The notes under the pieces are model-generated. The model saw only the letters and a list, made by a program, of their open reading frames with translations, made no database searches and was not told where the DNA came from. Shown one piece after another: positions 1-6,316 of a stretch of 6,327 bases of DNA. Numbering within the stretch: position 1 is the stretch's first letter; each line of letters begins with the position of its first letter. The position numbers were made by a program, and so were the translations under genes. Origin of the DNA: Actinomycetota bacterium (GTDB lineage: Bacteria > Actinomycetota > Humimicrobiia > Humimicrobiales > Humimicrobiaceae); assembly GCA_018894445.1 (NCBI GenBank), contig JAHIPJ010000108.1, positions 1 to 6,327 on the forward strand. Reading direction: 5' to 3'.

Positions 1-1
1 G

Positions 2-400
2 GATATATTTTACCGGAAATTAAAGGAAAGCCTCCAAAAAGATCTGCAGTATAAAACCACTACAGTAGGGCCACACAGGGATGATTTTGTAATTTTGCTG
101 AATGGTAAAAATATAAGGTCCTTTGGTTCTCAGGGCCAGCAAAGGGTTGCTTCAATAAGTTTAAAACTTTGTGAACTGGACATCTTGAGAAAAAAAATAA
201 AAAAAGATCCCATCCTTCTTCTGGATGATGTATTTTCTGAACTTGATATAGAAAGAAGAAAATTACTGGTAAAAGCTGTAAGTGACGGGTTTCAAACTTT
301 TGTAACCACTACAAATATTAGTTATCTTGATAAGCTGGATCTGGAATTTGGAAATAAGCTTTTAATTAAAGATAATAAAATTGCAGTTTCAGATTTATAG
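2..400 (+). CDS. recF: RecF, C-terminal part (gene cut by the window start)
   Basis: RecF is an SMC/ABC-type ATPase of recombinational gap repair. It binds DNA at single-strand gaps and, with RecO and RecR, helps load RecA. The reading frame is open from base 2, giving 132 visible residues, roughly the last third of a protein normally about 360-380 residues long; the N-terminal Walker A part lies outside the window. Visible motifs, numbered from the first visible codon: TTVGPHRDD (19-28), the ABC signature region FGSQGQQR (41-48), Walker B ILLLDD (71-76, with D75-D76) and the D-loop SELD (79-82), followed by the FVTTTN switch region. TTG at 95 is an internal Leu codon, not a start, because conserved RecF sequence continues upstream. 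The stop is TAG at 398-400. dciA follows after 15 bases, probably in one transcript. Identification is firm; only the upstream extent is unknown. Confidence 0.96.
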   Translation, partial: DIFYRKLKESLQKDLQYKTTTVGPHRDDFVILLNGKNIRSFGSQGQQRVASISLKLCELDILRKKIKKDPILLLDDVFSELDIERRKLLVKAVSDGFQTFVTTTNISYLDKLDLEFGNKLLIKDNKIAVSDL

Positions 401-415
401 ACCGTAACATATAAT

Positions 416-715
416 ATGATTATGAAAGAATTTGAAGATATTGGAAGTATAATCGGGGATGTTATAGAAAATTTGAATATGAGGAAAAAGTTAAATATAT
501 CCAATATCTTTAACTGCTGGGAAGAAATTGTTGGGGCTGACATAAATAAAAAAGCAAAACCTAAAAAAATAATCGGAAGTGTATTATATGTATCTGTTAC
601 CACTTCTACCTGGGCAAATGAACTAAGTCTTATGTCCAATCAATTGATCGAAAAGATAAATTCCTTTATTGGAGAAGAAGTAGTCAGTAGTATAAGATTC
701 AAGCAAAATCTTTGA
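416..715 (+). CDS. dciA: DUF721 / DciA-like helicase-loading protein, short form
   Basis: This 99-residue protein matches the DUF721 family. DciA members of that family are the ancestral bacterial loaders of the replicative helicase DnaB. Seen features: the WEEIVG core (W35 to G40), the AKPKKI...G segment (A47 to G54) leading into a strand VLYVSV (56-61), the signature TWANEL (65-70), a helix containing QLIEKIN (76-82) and a last strand SSIRFK (91-96). This is the KH-like domain almost alone. Actinobacterial relatives usually carry long charged or disordered extensions, which are missing here. The start is uncertain: ATG 416 and ATG 422 are both in frame and neither has a Shine-Dalgarno sequence, so translation may be coupled to recF, whose stop lies 15 bases upstream in the same frame. 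Position between recF and gyrB is the usual actinobacterial one and supports the call. The family is secure; the loader function is inferred from homology. Confidence 0.85.
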   Translation: MIMKEFEDIGSIIGDVIENLNMRKKLNISNIFNCWEEIVGADINKKAKPKKIIGSVLYVSVTTSTWANELSLMSNQLIEKINSFIGEEVVSSIRFKQNL

Positions 716-727
716 AATTCTTCAGCC

Positions 728-754
728 TATTTTAGGCAAATTTACCCTAAAATA
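728..754. repeat. Inverted repeat overlapping the gyrB promoter
   Basis: Perfect 9-bp arms TATTTTAGG (728-736) and CCTAAAATA (746-754) flank a 9-base spacer. The repeat ends three bases before the -10 hexamer at 758 and covers the place where a -35 box would sit (about 735-740). No T-run follows the right arm, so it does not look like an intrinsic terminator. A repressor operator or a supercoiling-sensitive cruciform are possible readings; neither is shown by the sequence. Confidence 0.55.
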
Positions 755-763
755 TGGTATAAT
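755..763 (+). promoter_or_regulatory. Probable gyrB-gyrA promoter, extended -10 type
   Basis: TGGTATAAT contains a consensus TATAAT (758-763) preceded by the TGn extended -10 element (755-757). The -35 position at 17-bp spacing (735-740, GGCAAA) is a poor match, as is usual for extended -10 promoters. Transcription would start near 770, giving a leader of about 150 nt. The prediction assumes a housekeeping sigma factor of the sigma-70/SigA type. Confidence 0.6.
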
Positions 764-828
764 ATTTAACGTCTGGAATTAATAAAATCGTAGGATATTT
801 TTGAAAAAATATTTATATTTAAAACCAG

Positions 829-877
829 GAAGGGTAATGGGTATTAAGGTGGTTTTGATGCTTACTTATTGCCCTTT
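829..877 (+). ncRNA. Long hairpin in the gyrB mRNA leader (candidate cis-regulatory RNA)
   Basis: Bases 829-843 can pair with 863-877 in 15 uninterrupted pairs around a 19-nt loop. Four pairs are G.U (829-877, 835-871, 839-867, 840-866). These would be C-A mismatches in the opposite-strand transcript, so the structure is better suited to RNA made from the + strand than to a DNA dyad. No U-tract follows, so it is not a simple terminator. It ends 33 bases before the gyrB ribosome binding site and could affect translation or mRNA stability. It matches no riboswitch family I recognise. Confidence 0.5.
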
Positions 878-890
878 ATCTATATTTTAA
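837..890 (+). CDS. Possible 17-codon leader peptide upstream of gyrB
   Basis: An ATG at 837 opens 17 codons (MGIKVVLMLTYCPLSIF) ending at TAA 888-890. A Shine-Dalgarno-like AGGAAGG (827-833) sits at suitable spacing. The peptide is hydrophobic and resembles nothing I know. Its ribosome binding site and start codon lie within the left arm of the 829-877 hairpin, so translation and folding would compete. A chance open frame of this length is common in such DNA; the only supports are the well-placed binding site and the position in the predicted leader. Confidence 0.25.
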   Translation: MGIKVVLMLTYCPLSIF

Positions 891-910
891 AAAGGAAATT
901 TTAAGTTTTA

Positions 911-916
911 GAGGAG
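911..916 (+). promoter_or_regulatory. Ribosome binding site that fixes the TTG start of gyrB
   Basis: GAGGAG lies six bases before TTG 923. The frame has a stop (TAA) at 902-904, and the first in-frame ATG is codon 26, already inside the conserved RPSMYVG block. TTG 923 is therefore the only reasonable start. Confidence 0.9.
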
Positions 917-922
917 AAATTT

Positions 923-2827
923 TTGAAAAAATCAAGTTATGACGCTAAAGATATAACAGTCTTAGAAGGTCTTTCTGCAGTTAGAAAAAGGCCCAGTATG
1001 TATGTCGGTTCTACAGGCTCCAGAGGTCTGCACCATCTTATTTATGAGGTGATAGACAATAGTATCGACGAAGCCATGGCAGGATTTTGTGATAATGTAC
1101 TGGTTGTATTAAATAAGGATAATTCTGTCACTGTAGTGGATAATGGCAGGGGAATACCGGTAAAAAAAGTTGAGAAATTTAACAAACCTGCAGTTGAAAT
1201 AGTTCTTACCAAATTACATGCCGGTGGAAAATTTGGTGGAGAAGGATATAAAGTTTCAGGCGGGCTGCATGGTGTTGGAATTTCTGTAGTAAATGCTCTC
1301 TCGGAAAAGTTAGGTGTTGAAGTAAGAAGAGACGGGCATATTTACAGGCAGGATTACAAAAGAGGGGAACCGGTTACCGGTCTTATAAAAGGTGAAAAAA
1401 CTCAAACTCATGGTACTGCAGTTACTTTTTATCCCGATAGGGAAATATTTGAAGAAATAGATTATAAATTCGAGATACTGGCAAGCAGGATGAAAGAAAT
1501 GGCTTTTCTGAATAAGGGCTTAAAGATTACTCTGGTAGATGTAAGAGGGGAATCTGAAAAGAAAGAAATATATCAATATGAAGGCGGAATAGTTGATTTT
1601 GTAAAATATTTATGTGAGAAAAAAGATGTTTTACATAAAAAAGTTATATACATAAAAAATGAAGTTGGTGACAATGAAGTAGAAATTGCAATGCAGTATA
1701 CTGATGGTTATTCAGAAAGTATTTTTTCATTTGCAAACAATATAAATACCACAGAAGGCGGAACTCATCTGAGTGGTTTTAAGGGTGCTATTACAAGAAC
1801 TATAAATGACTATGCCCGCAGCAATAATATATTGAAGGAAAAGGAGGAAAATCTTTCAGGTGAAGATATCAGGGAAGGGCTTACTGCAATCATCAGCGTT
1901 AAGTTAAAAGACCCACAATTTGAAGGACAAACCAAGACCAAACTGGGAAATAGCGAGATCAAAGGTTTTGTTGAATCCACAGTAAATGCAAAACTTTCTG
2001 AATTCCTGGGAGAGAATCCGGCTATAGGAAGGACTATTGTAAATAAGTGTATGGAAGCCTCAAGGGCAAGAGCTGCTGCAAGAAAAGCAAGGGATCTTAC
2101 CAGGAAGAAATCACTGCTGGAAAGCAGCTCTCTTCCGGGTAAACTCGCTGATTGTTCTATGAATGACCCCAAATATTGTGAGTTGTTTTTGGTGGAGGGG
2201 GATTCTGCAGGAGGAAGCGCAAAGCAGGCCAGGGATAGAAGGTTTCAGGCAATACTGCCTCTTAAAGGTAAGATTCTAAATGTTGAAAAGGCAAGGCTAC
2301 ACAAGATATTAAGCAATGAAGAGATCCAGGCAATGGTAACTGCTATGGGCTCTGGAATTGGGGAGGATTTTGATATTGGAAACGCGAGATACCATAAAGT
2401 AATAATTATGACAGATGCCGATGTAGATGGGGCTCATATAAGAACACTAATTTTGACTTTCCTTTACAGGTATATGCCAAAATTAATTGAAGCTGGATAT
2501 GTGTATATAGCCCAGCCACCGCTTTACCAGGTTAAGAGTGGCAAGGAGGTTTCTTATGCTTATAGCGATAAGGAGCTGGAGAATATTAAAAAGAAATATG
2601 AAGATAAAAAAATAAATGTCCAGCAGTACAAAGGTCTGGGGGAAATGGACCCGGAGCAGCTCTGGGAGACTACCATGAATCCTGAAGCAAGGACACTTCT
2701 GAAGGTTGAAATTGAAGATGCATTGATTGCAGATGATGTATTTTCTACCCTGATGGGAAACAAGGTTGAACCAAGAAGGGAATTTATTGAAAAGAACGCT
2801 AAAGGCGTATCGTTTATAGATATATAG
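923..2827 (+). CDS. gyrB: DNA gyrase subunit B
   Basis: GyrB is the ATPase and TOPRIM subunit of DNA gyrase (A2B2), the type IIA topoisomerase that adds negative supercoils using ATP. At 634 residues it has the short form typical of Gram-positive-type GyrB (B. subtilis is about 638). The GHKL ATPase domain comes first: catalytic E42 and Mg-binding N46 in [18 protein letters not shown] (73-79), GGLHGVG (113-119) and T165 in THGT. The transducer domain carries QTKTKLGN (336-343), with the ATP-contacting lysine at 338. The TOPRIM domain has EGDSAGG (425-431) and the metal-binding DADVDG (D498, D500, D502), followed by QQYKGLGEM (567-575). The C-terminus FIDI is family-typical. No frameshift or truncation is seen, and residues equivalent to known coumarin and quinolone sites (R136, D427, K448) are unaltered. 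It starts at TTG, as fixed by the upstream binding site. gyrA follows after 20 bases, implying co-transcription and balanced subunit supply. Confidence 0.98.
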   Translation: MKKSSYDAKDITVLEGLSAVRKRPSMYVGSTGSRGLHHLIYEVIDNSIDEAMAGFCDNVLVVLNKDNSVTVVDNGRGIPVKKVEKFNKPAVEIVLTKLHAGGKFGGEGYKVSGGLHGVGISVVNALSEKLGVEVRRDGHIYRQDYKRGEPVTGLIKGEKTQTHGTAVTFYPDREIFEEIDYKFEILASRMKEMAFLNKGLKITLVDVRGESEKKEIYQYEGGIVDFVKYLCEKKDVLHKKVIYIKNEVGDNEVEIAMQYTDGYSESIFSFANNINTTEGGTHLSGFKGAITRTINDYARSNNILKEKEENLSGEDIREGLTAIISVKLKDPQFEGQTKTKLGNSEIKGFVESTVNAKLSEFLGENPAIGRTIVNKCMEASRARAAARKARDLTRKKSLLESSSLPGKLADCSMNDPKYCELFLVEGDSAGGSAKQARDRRFQAILPLKGKILNVEKARLHKILSNEEIQAMVTAMGSGIGEDFDIGNARYHKVIIMTDADVDGAHIRTLILTFLYRYMPKLIEAGYVYIAQPPLYQVKSGKEVSYAYSDKELENIKKKYEDKKINVQQYKGLGEMDPEQLWETTMNPEARTLLKVEIEDALIADDVFSTLMGNKVEPRREFIEKNAKGVSFIDI

Positions 2828-2847
2828 ATATTTAGTTAGGGGAATAA

Positions 2848-5280
2848 ATGGTATTTGAATTAAGGGGTAAAGTAAAAAATATTGAAATTGAATCGGAAAT
2901 GCAGGATTCCTACCTGAGTTATGCCATGAGTGTAATTGTTGGCAGGGCTCTACCGGATGTGAGAGATGGTCTGAAGCCGGTTCACCGGAGAATTTTGTAC
3001 GCCATGAATGATATGGGCATGAAATCCAATTCACCTCACAAGAAGTGTGCCCGAATCGTAGGAGAAGTGCTTGGAAAATATCATCCTCATGGGGATACTG
3101 CAGTTTATGATGCCATGGTGCGTATGGCCCAGGACTTTTCCCAGCGTTATGTTTTAATAGATGGACATGGAAATTTTGGTTCTGTTGATGGTGATAGGGC
3201 TGCTGCTATGAGATATACTGAAGCCAGGCTTTCTTCAATTTCTGAAGAACTTCTGGTGGATATTGATAAGGATACTATAGGGTTTGTGGATAATTTTGAC
3301 AGTTCTTTGAAGGAGCCATCAGTACTGCCTTCGAAATTTCCAAATCTTTTAGTTAATGGCTCCTCTGGTATTGCTGTAGGTATGGCCACTAATATTCCGC
3401 CTCATAATCTGGGAGAAATCATCGATGGGGTTATTCACTATATAGATAATCATGAAAGTACAGTTAAAGATTTGATGAAAAAGATTAAAGGTCCGGATTT
3501 TCCCACCGGTGGAATTATAATGGGTATTGCTGGAATCAGGGAGGCATATGAGACTGGCAGGGGCCGTCTGGTTGTAAGAGGCAGAGTGCACCAGGAACAG
3601 CCCAAAAAAGGCAAAACCCAGGTTATAATAACCGAGCTTCCATATCAGGTAAATAAATCAAGACTTGTTGAAAAAATTGCTGAACTGGTCAGAACTAAAA
3701 AAATAGAAGGGATTAATGACCTGCGCGATGAATCGGATAGAAGTGGAATGAGAGTAGCAGTGGAACTCAAAAAGGATTCAATTCCAAGCGTAGTTATTAA
3801 TTCTTTGTATAAGAATACCCAGCTTGAGGATACTTTTGGAATAATTATGCTGTCTCTGGTAGATGGTGTGCCAAGAACTCTAAATTTACTGCGTTTAATA
3901 GAAGAATACACCAAACATAGATTTGATGTAGTGGTTAGAAGAACCAAATACGAGTTAAAGAAATCTATGGAACGCGAGCATATACTGAAAGGGCTTTTAA
4001 TAGCCCTGGATAATCTGGATGAAGTAATAAAGACTATAAGGTCTTCAAAAGATGTCCCTACTGCAAGGAAAAGACTGGTAAAGAACTTTGAGCTTACCGC
4101 AATACAAGCCCAGGCTATACTGGATTTAAGATTGCACCGGTTAACTGGCCTGGAAAGAGACAAGATAAAATTAGAACATGAACAATTAGTTGAAAGAATA
4201 AAGGAATTAAAACAACTTCTTGGAAGTAACGAGCTAATATATAGAGTAGTTAAAGATGAGCTCAAAGAGATTAAGAAAAAATACAATGATGAAAGAAGAA
4301 CAGATATAACTACCGATATTTCCGATATTGAGATTGAGGATTTAATACCAGAAGAGGAAAATGTAATATCCATATCTCATTCAGGTTATATAAAAAGGGT
4401 TCCGGTAACCACCTACAGAAAACAGGGGAGAGGCGGAAGAGGAGTAACCGGGACTGATTTAAAAGAGGATGATTTTGTCAAACACCTGTTTATAGCATCA
4501 ACTCATCACTATATAATGTTCTTCTCAAATCTTGGAAAGGTATACAGATTAAAAGTTCATCAAATCCCTACAGGTAGTAGAATGTCTAAAGGCAAGGCAA
4601 TTGTAAACCTGCTCCCATTTGTACCTGGTGAGATGGTTGCAGCGATAATTGCAGTTAAGGATTATGGTGATGACCAGTATTTAGTAATGGCCACCAAAAA
4701 GGGGATAATCAAAAAGACTTCTATTGAAGTCTATGACACTTCAAGAAGAGATGGAATTATAGCCATTACCATTAAAAAAGGAGATGAGTTAATAGGAGTG
4801 GAAAAATCCAATGGTAATAATGATATTATTATGGTTTCCAGGAATGGGAAGGCTATAAGATTCAGCGAGGAAGACTGCAGGCCAATTGGAAGGACTTCAC
4901 AGGGAGTAAAGGGAATGAAACTTTCAAAAGGAGATGAAGTTCTCTCTATGATGGTTGCAAGAGAACTCGATGGAGATCTCTTTGTTCTTACCGAGAATGG
5001 CTATGGGAAAAGGACACAGCTGTCAGAATATAAAAAGCAAAAAAGAGGTGGGCTGGGTGTCAGGACTCTAAAAATCACTGAGAAAAAAGGAAAAGTTTCC
5101 GGGGCAGGCATACTGAAAGATGAGCATGATGTTATGATAATATCCGACAGGGGAGTGCTTATCAGGATTCCTGCGAGGTCAATATCAAGAATTGGAAGAT
5201 CTACGCAAGGGATTAAGGCTATTAATCTGGAAGAAGGGGCTAAAGTAGCTTCGTATTCAATAGTTGTCTCAGAAAGCTGA
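2848..5280 (+). CDS. gyrA: DNA gyrase subunit A
   Basis: GyrA is the DNA-cleaving and DNA-wrapping subunit of gyrase. The 810-residue product is full length. The winged-helix region includes the quinolone-pocket segment [12 protein letters not shown] (77-88) and the catalytic pair R122-Y123 in [11 protein letters not shown]123 forms the transient 5'-phosphotyrosine bond. The tower and coiled-coil C-gate follow (about 150-490). The C-terminal beta-pinwheel has six recognisable blades beginning near residues 504, 553, 609, 658, 710 and 760. The GyrA box QGRGGRG (526-532), needed for DNA wrapping, identifies gyrase rather than topoisomerase IV ParC. A second box-like QKRGGLG lies at 731-737. The acidic tail found in E. 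coli GyrA is absent. The start ATG is preceded by AGGGGA (2838-2843) and directly by an in-frame TAA (2845-2847), which excludes an earlier start. The 20-base gap after gyrB indicates an operon. Confidence 0.98.
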   Translation: MVFELRGKVKNIEIESEMQDSYLSYAMSVIVGRALPDVRDGLKPVHRRILYAMNDMGMKSNSPHKKCARIVGEVLGKYHPHGDTAVYDAMVRMAQDFSQRYVLIDGHGNFGSVDGDRAAAMRYTEARLSSISEELLVDIDKDTIGFVDNFDSSLKEPSVLPSKFPNLLVNGSSGIAVGMATNIPPHNLGEIIDGVIHYIDNHESTVKDLMKKIKGPDFPTGGIIMGIAGIREAYETGRGRLVVRGRVHQEQPKKGKTQVIITELPYQVNKSRLVEKIAELVRTKKIEGINDLRDESDRSGMRVAVELKKDSIPSVVINSLYKNTQLEDTFGIIMLSLVDGVPRTLNLLRLIEEYTKHRFDVVVRRTKYELKKSMEREHILKGLLIALDNLDEVIKTIRSSKDVPTARKRLVKNFELTAIQAQAILDLRLHRLTGLERDKIKLEHEQLVERIKELKQLLGSNELIYRVVKDELKEIKKKYNDERRTDITTDISDIEIEDLIPEEENVISISHSGYIKRVPVTTYRKQGRGGRGVTGTDLKEDDFVKHLFIASTHHYIMFFSNLGKVYRLKVHQIPTGSRMSKGKAIVNLLPFVPGEMVAAIIAVKDYGDDQYLVMATKKGIIKKTSIEVYDTSRRDGIIAITIKKGDELIGVEKSNGNNDIIMVSRNGKAIRFSEEDCRPIGRTSQGVKGMKLSKGDEVLSMMVARELDGDLFVLTENGYGKRTQLSEYKKQKRGGLGVRTLKITEKKGKVSGAGILKDEHDVMIISDRGVLIRIPARSISRIGRSTQGIKAINLEEGAKVASYSIVVSES

Positions 5281-5409
5281 TTAAATGATTTGTTTTAATT
5301 TATTATGCAAATCTGTTATTATATTTTCCGATAGCAGTTTTTAATGTGGTGGGAAAAATTGTCTTTAGAATATTAATAAAATATCAATTTAAAAAGGGGG
5401 TAAAATAAA
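5281..5409 (+). other. gyrA to DUF4870 intergenic region
   Basis: This is a 129-base, very A/T-rich gap. It contains one promoter-like element (5314-5322) and the ribosome binding site AAGGGGG (5394-5400) of the next gene. There is no G/C-rich hairpin followed by a T-run, so I see no intrinsic terminator for the gyrase operon. Read-through, or factor-dependent termination, is possible. Confidence 0.6.
5314..5322 (+). promoter_or_regulatory. Candidate promoter for the DUF4870 gene
   Basis: TGTTATTAT combines the TGn extension (5314-5316) with a -10-like TATTAT (5317-5322, five of six consensus positions). The -35 site at 17-bp spacing (TTTAAT, 5294-5299) is weak. Transcription would start near 5329, leaving a leader of about 80 nt. 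In such A/T-rich DNA the chance of a false match is substantial. Confidence 0.4.
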
Positions 5410-5802
5410 ATGGTAGAGGTAAAAAAAGTGGAAGTTGATTCAGATTTCAGTAAAAAAAGTTCTACTGGAATGGAGCCAAAGATTGCGGTACTACTTGCTT
5501 ATCTTTTCAGCTGGCTCGGTGGGTTGATAATCTTGTTAATAGAGAAAGAAAACCGATTTGTAAAATGGAATGCGCTCCAGGCTTTGATTCTTGGTATTGT
5601 TGAGGTTGCATGTATATTTGTAATTTCATTTATTTTAGGATTAATTCCTTATATTGGATGGTTTTTCTTTTCCTGGCTTGGATGGGTACTGGCAGGTGTA
5701 GCCTGGATATTTGCAATTATTGCAATTGTTATGGGTTTCCAGGGAAAGACTTTCAGGATTCCCGGTGTCAGCAGTTTGGCAGATAAATATTTCAAGATGT
5801 AA
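5410..5802 (+). CDS. Small membrane protein, DUF4870 (Tic20-like) family
   Basis: The 130-residue protein has a charged, probably cytoplasmic N-terminus (1-22) followed by hydrophobic segments at about 23-43, 56-78 and 82-110; the last is long enough for one long or two short helices. No signal peptide is seen. The family pattern is visible as AYLFSWLGGLI (30-40), then EKENRFVKWNALQAL (45-59), then a C-terminal FRIPGVSSLADKY (115-127), matching DUF4870 proteins distantly related to chloroplast Tic20. No catalytic residue stands out and no molecular role is established for the bacterial family. The start ATG has AAGGGGG eight or nine bases upstream and an in-frame TAA at 5401-5403; the next ATG (codon 21) lacks a binding site. 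It sits between gyrA and the DUF3566 gene, which are neighbours in many Actinobacteria. The family is fairly sure; the function is unknown. Confidence 0.85.
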   Translation: MVEVKKVEVDSDFSKKSSTGMEPKIAVLLAYLFSWLGGLIILLIEKENRFVKWNALQALILGIVEVACIFVISFILGLIPYIGWFFFSWLGWVLAGVAWIFAIIAIVMGFQGKTFRIPGVSSLADKYFKM

Positions 5803-5806
5803 TAAA

Positions 5807-5866
5807 TACAGTAGCTGTTACAAATCATATATTATTGAATTAGAAATAATAAAGATTTGTGCTGTA
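5807..5866 (+). repeat. Long imperfect stem-loop between the DUF4870 and DUF3566 genes
   Basis: ACAAATC (5820-5826) pairs with GATTTGT (5854-5860), and inside it TATTATT (5830-5836) pairs with AATAATA (5845-5851) around an 8-base loop. An outer five-pair helix TACAG (5807-5811) with CTGTA (5862-5866) is possible across an asymmetric bulge. The inner 14 pairs are perfect apart from a 3x2 internal loop. No T-run follows on the + strand, so intrinsic termination is not supported. An RNA processing or stabilising hairpin, or a protein-binding dyad upstream of the next promoter, are possible readings. Confidence 0.5.
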
Positions 5867-5876
5867 GAAAAAAGAA

Positions 5877-5882
5877 TATAAT
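5877..5882 (+). promoter_or_regulatory. Candidate -10 element for the DUF3566 gene
   Basis: A perfect TATAAT lies 38 bases before the start codon. At 17-bp spacing the -35 position (GATTTG, 5854-5859) is poor and lies in the right arm of the stem-loop. A better TTGTGC (5857-5862) leaves only 14 bp. Start of transcription would be near 5889. The gap also contains a good ribosome binding site (AAGGAG, 5910-5915), so the gene could equally be expressed by read-through from upstream. Confidence 0.4.
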
Positions 5883-5920
5883 TTTAAATAGTTGATCTCT
5901 TATATATTCAAGGAGAAAAT

Positions 5921-6316
5921 ATGGCTGTTGAAAGAAAAGTTTTAAGAAGCATCAGTGAGCTTTCTATGTTTAAGTACCTGCTGATTTTTTATTTAATATT
6001 CTTTATATTATCTGTAATTGTGATGGCAATAATTGGACTTATTGCCTGGCGGGGATTATTTTCCTTTGGTATTGATAATATAAATAGTATTCTGGCAAGC
6101 CTTGGTTTAGGGAATATCAATATATCTGATTTATTCGGTAGAGGAATGGTAATAGGTATTGTGATATCGATCGTCGGAGGTTTGGTTGCTTCTATATTCT
6201 ATGCTGCTGTCGGAACTTTAGTTGTCTGGATAATGAATGTTGTTTTAAAAATCAGCGGGGGGATAGAGTTAAGATTTTTACCGGGAAAAGAAGAAAAAAT
6301 CATTATTAAAGAATAA
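5921..6316 (+). CDS. DUF3566 transmembrane protein
   Basis: The 131-residue protein has two hydrophobic stretches (about 18-42 and 76-108) separated by a polar or amphipathic loop (45-74). It shows the DUF3566 layout: a basic N-terminus with LRSISELSMFKYLLIFYL (8-25), a middle segment of the IDNINSILASLG type (51-62), a glycine-rich second membrane segment, and the conserved ISGGIEL (111-117) before a charged tail. Homologues such as M. tuberculosis Rv0007 lie directly after gyrA and are longer, with an extended N-terminus; this version is close to the bare domain. The function is not established; the conserved position next to gyrA is the main clue and may reflect shared transcription rather than a role in supercoiling. 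The start ATG has AAGGAG five bases upstream. The 11 bases after the TAA stop show nothing. In some Actinobacteria tRNA-Ile and tRNA-Ala genes follow, outside this window. Confidence 0.85.
   Translation: MAVERKVLRSISELSMFKYLLIFYLIFFILSVIVMAIIGLIAWRGLFSFGIDNINSILASLGLGNINISDLFGRGMVIGIVISIVGGLVASIFYAAVGTLVVWIMNVVLKISGGIELRFLPGKEEKIIIKE

Larger units (their letters stand above)
716..922 (+). other. dciA-gyrB intergenic region and gyrB leader
   Basis: This 207-base A/T-rich gap holds a probable promoter (758-763) with an overlapping inverted repeat (728-754), then a leader of about 150 nt if transcription starts near 770. The leader contains an A/T-only dyad (795-812, able to form six base pairs around a 6-nt loop), a 15-pair hairpin (829-877) and a possible 17-codon open reading frame (837-890), followed by the gyrB ribosome binding site. 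I see no consensus DnaA box (TTATNCACA) and no U-tract terminator, so dciA transcripts may run into gyrB. The main features are listed separately. Confidence 0.7.

Noticed and set aside
728..763. The 728-754 inverted repeat as an intrinsic terminator of recF-dciA
   Set aside because: The stem is A/T-rich and no T-run follows; the bases after it form a promoter -10 element instead.
716..922. Replication origin in the dciA-gyrB gap
   Set aside because: The locus is probably near oriC, but no DnaA-box consensus or box cluster is seen here; in this type of locus oriC is normally beside dnaA or dnaN.
3094..3111. Thr84 at the position of E. coli GyrA Ser83, a quinolone-resistance hotspot
   Set aside because: Thr is a normal wild-type residue here in several bacteria (Campylobacter, for example), and the acidic partner Asp88 is present. 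It is not evidence of resistance.
322..4373. Several open frames of 67-242 codons on the minus strand (for example within 3645-4373, 2483-3034 and 1810-2172)
   Set aside because: All lie opposite strongly conserved coding sequence of dciA, gyrB or gyrA, and their products are compositionally odd with no recognisable domain. They are shadows.
398..5280. Possible stop-codon recoding (TAG or TGA)
   Set aside because: TAG ends recF and gyrB, TGA ends dciA and gyrA, and TAA ends the last two genes, each at the expected protein end. Nothing suggests an altered code.
5356..5390. AAATTG (5356-5361) and CAATTT (5385-5390) as a hairpin upstream of the DUF4870 gene
   Set aside because: Only six A/T-rich pairs separated by 23 bases; expected by chance in such A/T-rich DNA.
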